DNA of 64,000 nucleotides. Source: Paraphaeosphaeria minitans (Eukaryota > Ascomycota > Dothideomycetes > Pleosporales > Didymosphaeriaceae). The position numbers were made by a program, and so were the translations under genes. Shown piece by piece: positions 22,901 to 34,034 of this stretch. The notes under the pieces are model-generated. The model searched no databases, was not told the DNA's origin, and was given only the letters and a program-made list of their open reading frames with translations. The stretch covers positions 1,054,001-1,118,000 of the forward strand of contig WJXW01000010.1 of the NCBI GenBank assembly GCA_015832175.1. The letters are read 5' to 3'. The stretch's first letter is position 1. Each line of letters opens with the position of its first letter.

Positions 22901-23805
22901 ATAGGTACCTCTTGACGTCTTATCGCCCAATATACCGGGAACCTGTGTACGTGCGCAAAGGATTTTCCGGGGGTCTCGCCACCCGAAATGTATCGGCCCA
23001 GGATTTGCACGACTTTTGCACGAAAGAAAGATGTCAGAATCATTAACTCCGCGAAAATTTTGAGAAGCGGGGCATCTGCCAAGGTGCTTTGCGTCTACAA
23101 TGTCAGCGGATTGCAGCACAAATTTTGTAGCCGGGAACGCTAACAATAGGTAGGTAGGTATAGACCGAAAACTTCTCTACAATTGGTCTAGACACATGCG
23201 CCACGTGCTTGCATCCAGCCATTTCCGGAGTGAATTCCAGAGAGGTAAACTCTCTGTTTACTGACACTACTTCCCCCCTAGATGGACTGCAGTGCAAATC
23301 TCTTCGTCTACGTCTATCTGCTCGTTGTTTGAACAGGGCAAATTTAAGGTGCTTCTTGCTCATGACCGTATCTTTCCAGTGCAATTGTCAGATGGGAGCA
23401 TTCTACATTGTCTTTCGACCACATCACGTCATTTAGCACGTTACCGTGATACTGTCGACATGAGGCTCAGAAAAGTGGATCATGCTACCCACATGTACCG
23501 ACACACTAGGGTGATTATCGGACTTTATTAGCCTGCGTGACGTCGGTGAACCCCGCATATCCTTCAAATTTCATCGGAGCAAAGCGGCAAGATTCGAAAT
23601 CCAGATCCCCCGGCATTCTATCTGACAATGACGGGTCGTAACATCGGCGAACCCGCGGCGAGCAGCACGCTTAAGAAGCGCAAGCTGCCATGAAGGTCCT
23701 CATCTAAATCTCCAAACCCTACACATTCCTACGCTATTCATACTCGTACCTGTCAGCACTAGTGCTATTCAATTCAAAGATCCACACAACATCCCAACGT
23801 ACATC
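19946..23805. other. 3.9-kb gene-free region
   Basis: No frame with plausible start, splice and content was found. Noted inside: a cysteine-bearing minus-strand stretch at 21318-21470 (GYGGDCGCNIFEG) interrupted by stops; a GGAACCACGGAACCACC microrepeat near 22838; and a TAGGTAGGTAGGTA run near 23148. The last 150 bases are C/A-rich and form the promoter/leader of the dehydrogenase gene. Confidence 0.45.
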
Positions 23806-24876
23806 ATGGCCTCTGCTCCTGCTAAGACCTTTGAGGGATGGGTCGCCCACGACCCCTCAGCCGCCCAGGGAAACATGAAATGGGGCGACTTCGAGCCCAA
23901 GCCGTTCGAGGAGACTGACATTGAGATGGAAATCTCTCACTGCGGTGTTTGCGGTAGCGACTTGCACACTCTTTCCAGTGGATGGGGCCCCTCAGACTAC
24001 CCCCTCGTTGTTGGTCACGAGATCATCGGCAAGGTCACCCGCGTCGGAAGCAAGGTCACGGATATCAAGGAGGGTGACCGCGTCGGCGTTGGTGCCCAGA
24101 GCAACAGCTGCCAGGAGTGCAAGCGCTGCAAGAACGGCCAGGAAACACAGTGCAAGAAGTCGACGAGCACCTACAATTCCCGCTACCACACCGAGAAGGG
24201 TGGAAAGTCGTTCGGTGGCTATGCAAAGATGTGGCGCGGAGCCGGAGCTTTCGCTGTGCCCATCCCCGAATCCATTCCCTCGGAGATCGCAGCTCCTATG
24301 CTTTGCGGAGGTGTCACTGTGTACAACCCCTTGGTCGCCAACGGTGCTGGTCCCGGCAAGCGCGTCGGTGTCATCGGCATTGGTGGTCTCGGTCACTTCG
24401 CCCTCCTTTTCGCTAAGGCACTTAAGTGCGACAAGGTTGTTGCTATCTCGCGCTCTTCCAGCAAGAAGGACGAGGCTATCAAGATGGGTGCGGATGAGTT
24501 CATCGCCACCGGCGAGGATGAGAACTGGTCTGCCAACAACGCGGACTGCGTTGATATCCTCATCTCCACCGTTTCCGGCCCCGGCTTCCAGGTCGACAAG
24601 TACCTCAATCTGCTCGACGTTGGTGGTATCCTTGTCCAGGTTGGCGCGCCTGAGGATGCTCTGCCGTCCTTCAAGGCTTTCTCGCTCATTCTCAAGAACT
24701 TGAAGCTCGGTGGTAGCTTGATCGGAACCAGGCAGCACATCAAGGACATGTTCGAGTTGGCAGCCAAGGAGGATGTTAAGTCCTGGGTTCAAGTCAGGCC
24801 TATGAGCGAGGCCAACCAGGTCCTCATTGACTTTGAGGATGGCAAGCCCAGGTACCGCTATGTGTTGCAGAACTAG
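23806..24876 (+). CDS. NADP-dependent zinc alcohol dehydrogenase (Adh6/cinnamyl-type)
   Basis: Single exon, 356 residues, the usual length. The zinc-binding medium-chain dehydrogenase set is complete: catalytic zinc ligands Cys46 (HCGVCGSD), His71/Glu72 (GHEIIG) and Cys167; structural zinc Cys102, Cys105, Cys108 and Cys116; Rossmann GIGGLG at 191-196. The SRSSSKKDEA stretch after the second strand matches the 2'-phosphate-binding loop of yeast Adh6/Adh7, indicating NADP(H) preference and reduction of aromatic and branched aldehydes in the cytosol. The GC-rich third positions and perfect frame mark a well-expressed gene. Start context ACATCATGGCC. Confidence 0.95.
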   Translation: MASAPAKTFEGWVAHDPSAAQGNMKWGDFEPKPFEETDIEMEISHCGVCGSDLHTLSSGWGPSDYPLVVGHEIIGKVTRVGSKVTDIKEGDRVGVGAQSNSCQECKRCKNGQETQCKKSTSTYNSRYHTEKGGKSFGGYAKMWRGAGAFAVPIPESIPSEIAAPMLCGGVTVYNPLVANGAGPGKRVGVIGIGGLGHFALLFAKALKCDKVVAISRSSSKKDEAIKMGADEFIATGEDENWSANNADCVDILISTVSGPGFQVDKYLNLLDVGGILVQVGAPEDALPSFKAFSLILKNLKLGGSLIGTRQHIKDMFELAAKEDVKSWVQVRPMSEANQVLIDFEDGKPRYRYVLQN

Positions 24877-26471
24877 ATGGTTTGCATTAGCACGGAGTTG
24901 AGCCTTTTTTGATACACGATACCATTGGACTTTTAGAATAGAAGAGACCATTCTCGATGAAAGAAAATGCTCCAAAATCGTGTCAGTGCAGAACATTTGC
25001 GCTATCGTTTTCATTTCCTTAAAGCACAATCTTATGATGACAGAAATGACTCAAATGTGGGTGCCTCCGGTAGCTGTGTGCGGCAATGCTTGTTGTTCTT
25101 GGTCTTAGATAGTAGGAAGTTATTCGCACCCGTCACGAGGTACGGTAGGTACCCTATGTTTTGAAAGTCCGTGCATCCACCTCAGAGAGACGTTATCATC
25201 GGCCATATTGGAAGCGACTGCAACCGAGTCTAGCACCCTCGTCTCTTTACTATTGGTGCTAAGCAGAAAAGGGTAAATAGATTACAATGCATCCACATAT
25301 AATTACACATATAGTACATTGTGAGCGTTAATTAGTGGCCGCAGGTTTGCCCCGTATGTGGACTAGTGTTGTGTCTCCGCCATGGAGCGGCAATACCGAA
25401 GACACAGCGCGGGAAATACAGATCAGGTTCGGTCTCACCCACATACAGAGTAGGTTCCGTATACATACCCCCACTTTACCTCTGTTTTCACTCAAAACAC
25501 GATCAACAGTAAGTACTACCGGGAGGCTTTACATACCATAGATCGCAAAGATCTGAAAATACGGATGGGGCTTGTTTCTGCATGACATCTAGTGTGATTC
25601 TAGGTATAGTGCTGGACTTGAAAGTGCATCGGCATTATAGGGACTCGCGCATTATAGCGAAGCTTGATCCCACTTTGAGCTTCAAGCGTGCAATTTGGCT
25701 TTACATAATAGCTTGTGCGAATTGCTAATAATTCAGGATTGGCGGTCATGATAGTTTCTGGGTCTGAAGACATACCTGTGACAGTGTGTTACCAAGAAGT
25801 TTCCCTAGGAAACAAATTAACGGATGTTTCCAGCGAGCTACTGCCATTGATGAAGGATTGCGAAAGAGTGGACGCGCAAAGAGGCAACTTGGTAGTTGCA
25901 TGGCGCCCAGGGACGCCTAAGCTCCTTTCGTCCATGTTGAATCCTTCACGCTTTCCCATCATCCCAGGGGTTGTCAGCTTCTTTCTCACTTTATCTCATT
26001 CCCTTGAACTCACCAACTCATTTAAAAAAAACCAAGGTGTATTCTCGAGCTGTTCACGGCTTCTTATATGCGAAATGGAATTGTACAAGCGGACACAGCA
26101 GCACAGGACAGGTACTTCGACCTGTGTCGTAAGTAACGTTTCAATGCCGGCTCGACCGCTCCGTCATGCCGTACCGTGGCGTCAACTGCATACTATCACA
26201 TTAACATTCCACCTATCAAGTCACATATCCTTGCCATGGCATCGAGACTCGGGGAACAAGGGTTATTCATTGATGTTCCAGAAGCTCGACCTGGAGCCCC
26301 ACAGCGCACGTGGATCACAGTGACCGATGTTTGTAGGCACCCGGATCCCAGAATTGTGTGCATGTCATGCGCGACACTATCACTGTAACTTGTAAATGGT
26401 GGTGCCCGCCCTCTTGGGAAACTTGCGTATTCGGGCACCACTACCTTTTACGCATACCATACAACCCTGCA
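24877..26471. other. Intergenic region
   Basis: 1.6 kb between the dehydrogenase and the membrane protein gene. A long open frame around 25715-26323 has no ATG with coding support and no recognisable content. Nothing else seen. Confidence 0.4.
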
Positions 26472-27565
26472 ATGCGTTCGCGAAGCCGCGAGGAACTCGA
26501 CAATAAATGGAAGATCATACAGCACGCAGCTCTCTTATCGGCACTTGTCGTGTGTATCGTAACAATCAGGATAGCTTCAAGCTTGTTGCAATGGAAGCGC
26601 CTTTCGGTTGCCGAATACCTCCTTCTTCTTGCAACCGCAGGCAGTCTGGCTTTGAACGGCGCGAGTATATTCGGTGAGTCGCCAGGTCTGTGGATTTGAC
26701 CAGTATCCATGGCTGACACACCGCAGTCGTCGATAGTGGTGGCCTCGGACATCATATAGGCAATGTGTCCCATGCACAGCTCGTATACTTTCTCAAATTC
26801 TATTTCGCGGCGGCACTGTTGATGCCGACTTGTTTTGCAACTGCAAAACTATCTTTGCTCTGGCTCCTCCACAAAATTTTCGCCCATACTTGGTTTCGGA
26901 ATGTCGTACGAGTGCTTGTCGGGGTCGTCGTCGCTTGGTGGGTCGCAAGCATTGTGCAGGAAGTTCGCATCTGCTACCCTGTCGAAACAAGATGGGATGG
27001 CGCCTGCAAAGGCAAACACAGCCTGAGAACCTACCTCATACTCCCAATTCCATGGATTGCGACAGACTGGCTGATTCTCCTGACTCCATTGCCGGTTCTA
27101 TGGAAGAGTATCGACGCCAGAAGGTCACGTGCAGCGCAAGTTGGACTTGCAACTCTATTTGGGTTGGGGATTGTGTAAGTACCCCCGCTTCTGACGTAAT
27201 ACCATCTAAAAAAGCGCAGCACCTGCTGTATATCCATAAAACGTTTTATCGTGCAGCTGAGGACGGACGTGCATGATCTGACTTTCACCTTAGTTGAGCC
27301 TACGCTGTGGCAGATGATTGACCTCAGCACCACCATTTGCTGTGCTGCTCTTCCTGGATCAACTCACGCACTAAAGAGGATGCTTCCTGTAGACCTACTT
27401 AAGCAGGGAGTAGATTGGGTTGAGCGAAAATGGCACGCTACGAAACAGAGTAGCTGTACGTCTCGTAATGCTACAGCCGAAGATGCAGAAGCGAATCTCC
27501 CTCCTGTATCTACCTTACGACAAACACGAGACCCATTGAGCGATCATACATCCAATCGAGCTTGA
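26472..27565 (+). CDS. Fungal rhodopsin-type seven-helix membrane protein (SAT4/PTH11-like)
   Basis: Three exons: 26472-26673, 26727-27174 and 27220-27565; introns of 53 and 45 nt with GTGAGT/GTAAGT donors; 331 residues. Seven hydrophobic segments can be laid out: two in exon 1 (ending LALNGASIFG), then a long FAAALLMPTCFATAKLSLLWLL, VVRVLVGVVVAWWV, a proline-rich LILPIPWIATDWLILLTPLP, VGLATLFGLGIV across the second intron, and TLWQMIDLSTTICCAALPG. This is the plan of the fungal rhodopsin-domain family, plasma-membrane proteins related to PTH11-type receptors. There is no N-terminal CFEM domain, and the C-terminal tail is short and polar. Ligand and signalling role are unknown. Confidence 0.85.
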
Positions 27566-28352
27566 GTAGAGCTTCGACCTGCATATCCTGCGGTCATTTT
27601 CTCTCTCTCTCTCTAATAATCGGTTACGTTGTCAAGCAACTGTGATAGACTAACCCATGCCACACGAGACTGAAGTGACAGCAACGATTTCACGGGTATA
27701 CCAGCGTGACATGACTTTCTTTCGCATAGGAAGGTCACAAACATATACGAACCTCACTCGAGCAGAGCATACTTTGGAACCTCAGACCTGGTGCATCATA
27801 AGACCAGACCGTTGTTGCTTTCCTACGGTAAAGTAGGAATAGACTTCCCTACTTTTACGGACGCAATCAGGGAGGTCAAAGCTGCGGGCAATCCTCACCT
27901 GAGCCGGTCACATAGCGGACAGCAAATATTTTCAGCAACGGTATGAACTCGCCTCCAATTGTTGTAGCAGTCAGCATGACAGGAATCGTTGATTTATACA
28001 GAGCCACTGAACAGGTCATCAACTCAGGCAAACCTTATTCGAGCAGGTCGTCTGCCAGAACACAAACATCACCACTAATACCTCACAGGTATAAGTTCTA
28101 GCCACCGCTCACTGTAGAGCAGCCAGTTCACCATCTAATCGGGATTGGCAGCCGGGTGGGTGACCGCTCCTGCCTTATTCACTCGCCGTTGCCATGGCGG
28201 CTGCTAGGCGACCGCGCCTTCCGTTGCCCGTACTCAAGTATATAAAAACTTTTTAACTCGTCGACGCTCGACCCAGAAGCACACAAGAAGCGACGTCGAA
28301 AACTTCTACGGACACATCTTTGCACTTACAAAACCTCAGAATCGTGCTAAAT
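27566..28352. other. Promoter-containing intergenic region
   Basis: Contains a short (TC)n run at about 27600. The last 200 bases before the next gene are GC-rich and then switch to an A/T-rich core promoter. Confidence 0.45.
28239..28247 (+). promoter_or_regulatory. TATA box
   Basis: TATATAAAA lies 106 bp upstream of the ATG at 28353, with GC-rich sequence before it and a C/A-rich leader after it. Placement fits a fungal TATA-type promoter. Confidence 0.6.
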
Positions 28353-29397
28353 ATGTCCGGACGCCGCAACCGATGGGATCTGGGACCCGACGACAAACCA
28401 GGACCCATGCCCACGACATCTCCAGCGGCACAAGTAGCTGCACCCTCTTCATTTTCGGATAGAGCTCCAGAGGCCACCCCCACTACCTCTGAGCAATCTT
28501 CCCGCCGGGGGTCAGTTCATGTTGACTTCCCGGCGCCCACGCCGGATGACTTTGCCCCATCCGCACCGCAGGAATTTCCCGGTCTTTCCTGGGGCCGTGA
28601 TTTCCCAATTACGGAGCGTGATTCTGTCCTGGACGCCATCAGACAACTCCCGCAGGAGTCCATCGTAGCACAATTTGCGCGAGGCACCTGCACCCTTTTG
28701 AAGTCTCCTACCGGTGCGGTGAAGACAGAAGCCACGGTAGATAACCCTGGCACCAGTCGAAGGCCCGTTGGAATAAAAACCAGCACATCACGGTCCAACT
28801 TGAGTGGATGGACGAGTGGAGGTAATATGGTGTTGAATCCTTGATTTTACGGACTTACTTGCCAACTTGTGTCGTCGGGAAATACCAATTAACCTTGCAA
28901 CGCACAGGAACCTAATCGTGACGTTCGGGAGGGCTCACCTCCACGAGAACCAACTAGAGATGATCATTCGATACGACACGGGACGAATGATGGTCCGAAG
29001 TCCAGGACATACTACCTGGACCGAACACAGGGCGTGCGACCCTAACACCTACCTCCCCAACCCATCTGGTCAGCCGCCGCCCTGGACGCAGGAGACGGGA
29101 TTAGTGACCGACGCCGAGGTCGGGCGTGAGGCCTGGCGCCGTCTGAGCTGCGCGCCCTTTCTGGTAGCACCGGCTGGCCCTGGTGCCGCTGGGGGCACAC
29201 CCATGCTCCCTCCTCCGCGTCCTCCGGTTCTTCCTTCGACAGTACCGTCCCGAACCGGACCAACAGTACAAGTACCAGTACCATCACCGGTACCAGTGCC
29301 AGCACCAGCAGCGGCTGCTCGCGCACGGGGCCGGTCCACGAGGCGCAACCAGCTCGACCGGGCCGTGGACCGCACCAACCTAGGCGACTATTACTAG
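28353..29397 (+). CDS. Lineage-specific low-complexity protein with conserved N-terminal motif
   Basis: Two exons. The N-terminal exon is Pro/Ser/Thr-rich and contains DFPITERDSVLDAIRQLP followed by SIVAQFARGTC, shared with the 66-aa frame at 13657. The second exon has a compact globular part (LIVTFGRAHLHENQ, IIRYDTGRMMVRSPGHTTW) and a Pro/Val/Ala repeat tail (VPVPSPVPVPAP) ending in basic residues. The splice is not obvious: the best-looking donor (GTAATA at 28822) with the only good acceptor (CACAG, exon from 28908) is out of frame by one base. Donor GTTGAA at 28832 gives an in-frame 322-residue product. Either the weak donor is used or the gene carries a frameshift. No known domain. Confidence 0.6.
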
Positions 29398-29400
29398 GTT

Positions 29401-29441
29401 GGGGGATGGGGCAAGGGGGAAGGGGGAAGGGGCCAAGGGGG
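29401..29441 (+). other. Guanine-run cluster (potential G-quadruplex) after the stop codon
   Basis: Starting four bases after the stop at 29397 there are six runs of four or five G separated by 2-4 bases. This is far more than needed for a four-stack quadruplex on the sense strand, hence in the 3' UTR RNA. Confidence 0.7.
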
Positions 29442-30004
29442 CGAGTCAAGGCAAGAGGAAGTATGGCGGCAGGAGAAACTGGCTACGTAAATATTTAGAA
29501 ATCTACTTGAGTATACAATCTCTCTCCTAATAACCTAAAAGCATTACCTACGATAGTAAATGCTGGGTGTACTCACCACAGTCTTACAAGCAGTCCTCAA
29601 TGTCTAGGTAATTTCTCTCAAGTTATCATGTCATGCCATCTCCCTTCCTCGTGAATGCTCTTCTATTTGTCATTTCACTGTTTTACTGGTACCTTCCCTT
29701 GCACATACTTGCTGGCCCGCTCCCGCTCCTCCCATCCGATGCTCAGACCAGGTACGTAGCTTCAACGCGATGCGCTACGTGGACGAGGTGGTAGATTCAA
29801 TCGTGAACGCAGCTGCGAGTTGTAACAGGCGGGACTGTCGCGTTCGGACGTTGCAGTTGCATGATTATGTGTAGGATGTACCGCCCAAGCGAGGCTATTT
29901 GCCGTCGCTTCCACACGCATGCGTACAGCAACAGAACCAGTATGTCCCCACCATAATCCTCTTCACAAAACGCCGTGATCTATTCTCTCAAACACAATCG
30001 CACA
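29442..30004. other. Convergent intergenic region
   Basis: Shared 3' flank of the orphan gene and the Ted1-type gene. No further gene seen. Confidence 0.45.
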
Positions 30005-31915
30005 TCATGGTATCTCAACATGCCCTCCATCCCCACCGCAAACGACAGCAGTCCCGGGTATGTCCTGTCCTACATTATCCCCGCTCTTCTTTTTTCCGTC
30101 GATGCTTCCAGCCCCAACCCCTCCCACCTTCTTTGCCTCCTTTTTCTTCTCACCAGCCGCCAACACGCACCCGAGCGCGACCGCAACCGCCAAAATGACG
30201 TCGATGATGTGCGCCGCCCACCACCAATGCTGCACGCCCACCCCGCACGTGTTCACCTCGATGACCCACTCCCCCTTCGCGCCGCGGGCAGTGTCGAACC
30301 ACGCAGACAGGAATCCGGCGTAGCCCGAGAACTCGCCCATCATGCTGCGCAGTGTGACTTCGCGGAGGGAGGGGACGGATGCGAGGGAGGTGCAAGTGCC
30401 GTCCTGATGGTGTGCGTGTGGAGGCGGGGGGAAGCGGTGGGCGTGCCACGTAAACTGTTCATCTTCCGAGGATTTGTCATCGGGCGAGGAACTAGAATAG
30501 TCTTGCGGCGGGATGTCAGGGCTGGAGTCTGCGTCGGGAAGGGTGTCGTTGGGGGCCACGGTAAAGCCATCTTGGAGGACGGGCTCCTCGGGGAACTGCA
30601 CGGTGTTGTTGTTCGATACTGCGGATGGAAGGTGGTGCTTGTGCATCTTGATTTCTTCTGGACACCCGCTGTCTACGCCCGGCTGAGTGGTGTAGTGCAG
30701 GACGTCGCACCCCGCATGATCATGTCCATTGACGATGATCCCCCTTCGTCCAAAGCCCTGCCCCTCGGCGTAGTGATTACTGCTCAGCCCAAACACGCTC
30801 TCTAGCACACTTTTCGACGCATGCTCCGACAGCATATTCTGCTCCTTGACGCCGCTGCCGCCATTGAAGAAGTCGAAGAAAGGGCTATCCACGCAGACCC
30901 CGGGTTTTTTATGCAGCGGGATGTGTGTGAGCAGGACGGTGGCATGGGTCTTGTCGTTGACGGAGCGGGAGGTTGTGACAACGTGGTTCATGAAGTCGTA
31001 GGTCTCGCGTTGGAGGTCGGTGTCGAAGGCGGGTGTGTCGAGGTTCATGGTGTTGAGGATGACAAGGCGGAGCGCTGGGGCGTCGGTATCGGGAAGCGTG
31101 GTGTTGGGCAGGGTGAAGATGATGTCCCAATTCACTTTGCCGTATGTGCGCTCGAACCGCTCGATGCGGTTGACGTCAATGTCGCCCGCGTAGCCGATGT
31201 CGTGGTTCCCGGCGATGTTGATCGCTCTGTGCGCCCATGATGCATCCTGCCCCAGTACCTCTACGGTGCCGCCCCATCTCTTCTCTCTTTCGTGTCTGTC
31301 CTCGTCTTCCTGCTTCTCTCCCAAATCTTCCTTCTCGTCTTGCCCTTGCTCCTCATACCCCGTCATGATCCTTTCCGGTACCCTCTCCAGTCCCCTAAAC
31401 ACCACATCCCAGTACCTCCGACTCCTCCGCTCAAATTCCTCGTTATTAATCCACTGGCTCCCCAGCAAATCCCCAAGAACTGCCACATGGCTCGGCTCCG
31501 TCCACCACCTCAGCGTGCGCACAATATGCGCAAGATACCAGTCGTTGCCCCAGATATCAATCGGCTTCCTGACAAAGCCCTCCAGCGCCATGAGTATATC
31601 CTTCGGTATGCCCTTCACAGCATCCCGCACGAGCTCCCACTTCTCGAGCATGGTTTCCGCATCGCGCACATTATCCACGATGTTATCAAACGAGCGGAAC
31701 ACCTTCGCGCGCGCCTTGCGCAGCGCCGTGTTTCCCTCAAGCTGCGGATCACCGAGGGCCAGCAATCGAAACGGCGCGGGGGAAGTGGACCCAGGCGGGG
31801 ACGGGAACGCGCATGCGGCGTCGAAGAGCGGGTAGAGATAGAGCCATGTTGTGCCGACGAGGGCTACCGGGGCCAGGACCAGCGCGAGCAGGAAAAAGAG
31901 GCGCGAGAGCTGCAT
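30005..31915 (-). CDS. ted1: Ted1/PGAP5-type ER metallophosphoesterase
   Basis: Single exon, 636 residues from the ATG at 31915. The open frame extends upstream, but this start gives the N-terminal membrane anchor (LFFLLALVLAPVALVGTTWLYLYPLF). The calcineurin-like phosphoesterase motifs are present in order: LALGDPQLEG, VAVLGDLLGS, IAGNHDIGY, LLTHIPLH and NGHDHAGCD. A second membrane segment (IIDVILAVAVALGCVLAAG) precedes a Lys-rich cytosolic tail. The yeast relative Ted1 and mammalian PGAP5 remove ethanolamine phosphate from GPI-anchor mannose in the ER, aiding exit of GPI proteins. An acidic, Glu-rich insertion lies before the GNHD motif and a Ser/Asp-rich one before the second anchor. It is transcribed away from the upstream epsin gene's 3' end, same strand. 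Confidence 0.88.
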   Translation of the reverse strand: MQLSRLFFLLALVLAPVALVGTTWLYLYPLFDAACAFPSPPGSTSPAPFRLLALGDPQLEGNTALRKARAKVFRSFDNIVDNVRDAETMLEKWELVRDAVKGIPKDILMALEGFVRKPIDIWGNDWYLAHIVRTLRWWTEPSHVAVLGDLLGSQWINNEEFERRSRRYWDVVFRGLERVPERIMTGYEEQGQDEKEDLGEKQEDEDRHEREKRWGGTVEVLGQDASWAHRAINIAGNHDIGYAGDIDVNRIERFERTYGKVNWDIIFTLPNTTLPDTDAPALRLVILNTMNLDTPAFDTDLQRETYDFMNHVVTTSRSVNDKTHATVLLTHIPLHKKPGVCVDSPFFDFFNGGSGVKEQNMLSEHASKSVLESVFGLSSNHYAEGQGFGRRGIIVNGHDHAGCDVLHYTTQPGVDSGCPEEIKMHKHHLPSAVSNNNTVQFPEEPVLQDGFTVAPNDTLPDADSSPDIPPQDYSSSSPDDKSSEDEQFTWHAHRFPPPPHAHHQDGTCTSLASVPSLREVTLRSMMGEFSGYAGFLSAWFDTARGAKGEWVIEVNTCGVGVQHWWWAAHIIDVILAVAVALGCVLAAGEKKKEAKKVGGVGAGSIDGKKKSGDNVGQDIPGTAVVCGGDGGHVEIP

Positions 31916-32315
31916 TGAAGCATTCTCGTCAGCGCAGCAGATGCACAGGGGAGAGGGAGGGCAGAGGGAGCGCCCGAGACACGCGAGGACTGGCCCACAT
32001 TGAGGAGATGAAATCGAGTGCACGGCCGCCGGTGTTGTTCGAGGCCGCGAGGGTGATCCTCGCAAGGGGCGGCCAATCAGGAAGGTGCGTTTGCGGAGTT
32101 GCGCGGGCGCTGGGCACCATCTGCTACACGTAGAGGGGCTACCCAAGAGACCTTGATATTTCAAAGATACTAAAGCATTGCCATGTCAAATTCATACTGA
32201 GGTGCTCACTTCGAAAGAGAAGCTATACCATGAACAAAAGCCTTCTCTTGTCCCGACTCCATGCGCAAAGTACATCACAACCACATAGCCATCACATGTG
32301 CCGCCGACGCTCCAA
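31916..32315. other. Spacer between two minus-strand genes
   Basis: Carries the promoter of the Ted1-type gene and the 3' flank of the epsin gene. No extra gene seen. Confidence 0.4.
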
Positions 32316-34034
32316 CTACCCAAGCAGGTCGCCCAAAGCGCTGCCTGGCTTAGCTCCACCCTGGTGTTGCGAAGCAGGAATGCTGGGCCCAGAAACAGGC
32401 GCTCCCCACAATCCTTGACTCGTCTTTTGCTTGGCCATGTCCGCCATCGTGACCCTCTGCGTGGGTGTAGCCGTCTTCTTGGGGCCAGCAGGGCCTAACA
32501 AAGACGCAAATGCGTCGCCTCCCGCTTTCTTCGGTGCCCCAGAGCCAATCTTCCCACCAATCCCGGGAGATGCAACAGAGGGCGTGGAAGCCGCTGAAGG
32601 GTTGGGCACAGATGTGAAGTAATTCGGGCCCGCGGCTTGGTAACCGGCAGGGCGGTATGGCTGGTTCATGCTCGATGCAGCTGACGCAGGTGTAGCGACA
32701 GGGGGCGAGGCAAAGTTGTTGCTTGCAGGCGGCGGAGAAACCGTAGCGAAGAGGTCGTTCAGATTGTTGTTCTGCGCGGCTGACTGGGGCTGAGGAGCCG
32801 CGAATTGTGTAGACGCGCCGATCGTAGACGTAGAAGCCGGAAGTGCGATAAAAGATGCTGCTACCGGTTTCGCTGCCGGCACGGCGGGTGCGGCCGACTG
32901 GAAGTCGTCAAAGTCGTCGTCGTCTCCAAAGCCATCGTTGGCAGCAACAGGTTGTTTCCCAGCTGAGGATGAAGCGGGCGCAGGCTCGTCGTCCCATGCC
33001 AGCAGATCCACCACTGGTTCTGGCGCCCTTGGCTTCGGCTCCTCTTTCTTTGTTTCCCTCCGCGTCTGAGTAGAAGATGGCTGTGAGCGCCGTGGAGGAG
33101 GCGCGGATGACAAGTCATCGTCTCCCTCGTCGTACTCTTCAAAATTGTCTCGACGTTGCTGTGTGTCTTGAAAGCCAGACTCGTTTCCTCCAAAACCGCC
33201 GCCATCGCCATACACGCCTCCGCTATAGCCTCCGTAGTCGACATTGGCGCTCTCGCTCCCGAAGCCTCCGTATCTGCTGCCGCTGCCGCCGCTGCTGGAG
33301 AAGCCGCCCATGCCCATGCCGCCCTCAACGCCGCCAAACTTGTTTCTGTTCGCGCGAGCCTTCTTACGCTCTGCGCGAATACGATCGACGTCGCTCAACA
33401 GCTCCGCAAGTTCCTTGGCTCGGTTTCGCACGTTGATGCCCTGGTCCTTGCCGTTCTGGTCTATGAAGTGGAATTGCCGGAGCATCTTCAGGAGAGAGAC
33501 GTGGGAGCGTGCGTCGTCGATGACTCGTTCGGAGCCGTTCTTGATGAGAAATTCGAGAAGTTGGAGAGCCTGGACCTGTCAGCGTCGCTTTCGAGCCAAG
33601 GCATGGTGCCGACCTTGTATATTTGCCTCCACTCTTCAGCCGCCTTTTCGGTGAACCGCTTGTAGATGATGGGCATAATCTCGTTGAGCAATTGACTGGC
33701 TGGTCAGCAGGGTTCGGCGGCATGTCTATGTCAACACCCACTAGTTGAACGTGGCATTGGCGATCTCCTGCATCAGCGTGGAGGAAGCGCCTGCACGAGT
33801 TAGCGGTGGCACTTCCGGTGCGCGAGTGTTTGCGTACCCCATGGTTCATTATTCGTCGCCTCGCGCACTTTCGCCTCCATCTCAGTGAAGTTCATGACCG
33901 CTGTCCTGGTGTGTTAGCTGGGCAACCCAACCGCATCCCGAGGGGTTCGCACCATTCTGGACCTTGCGCACGCCGGCTTTGAGGTCGTAGAGTGTGAGAT
34001 TGCTCACTTGGTCTTTCAAACTTGCGAAATCCAT
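32316..34034 (-). CDS. ent3: Epsin-like ENTH-domain adaptor (Ent3-type)
   Basis: Five exons on the minus strand: 34034-33953, 33900-33838, 33790-33742, 33695-33614 and 33575-32316; 511 residues. The ENTH domain spans about residues 1-160 and reads as in Ent3 across every join: VQNAVMNFTEMEAKVREATN, NEPWGASSTLMQEIA, FNYQLLNEIMPIIYKRF, ALQLLEFLIKNGSERVIDDA. The tail has a DLLAWDDEP motif and an acidic DDDFDDFQSA motif of the type that binds GGA/AP-1 ear domains, plus Gly/Ser/Tyr-rich linkers. The family links clathrin adaptors and PI(3,5)P2/SNARE cargo at trans-Golgi and endosome. The last intron is only 38 nt with an unusual GTCGGC donor, but the frame and homology require it. Confidence 0.92.

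Noticed and set aside
23992..25029. Minus-strand open frame of 345 codons opposite the alcohol dehydrogenase
   Set aside because: Antisense shadow of strongly codon-biased sequence; no recognisable content.
25715..26323. 202-codon open frame
   Set aside because: Starts at a non-ATG codon and has no recognisable content.
30060..31835. Several plus-strand frames opposite the Ted1-type and epsin genes
   Set aside because: Antisense shadows of well-identified conserved genes.
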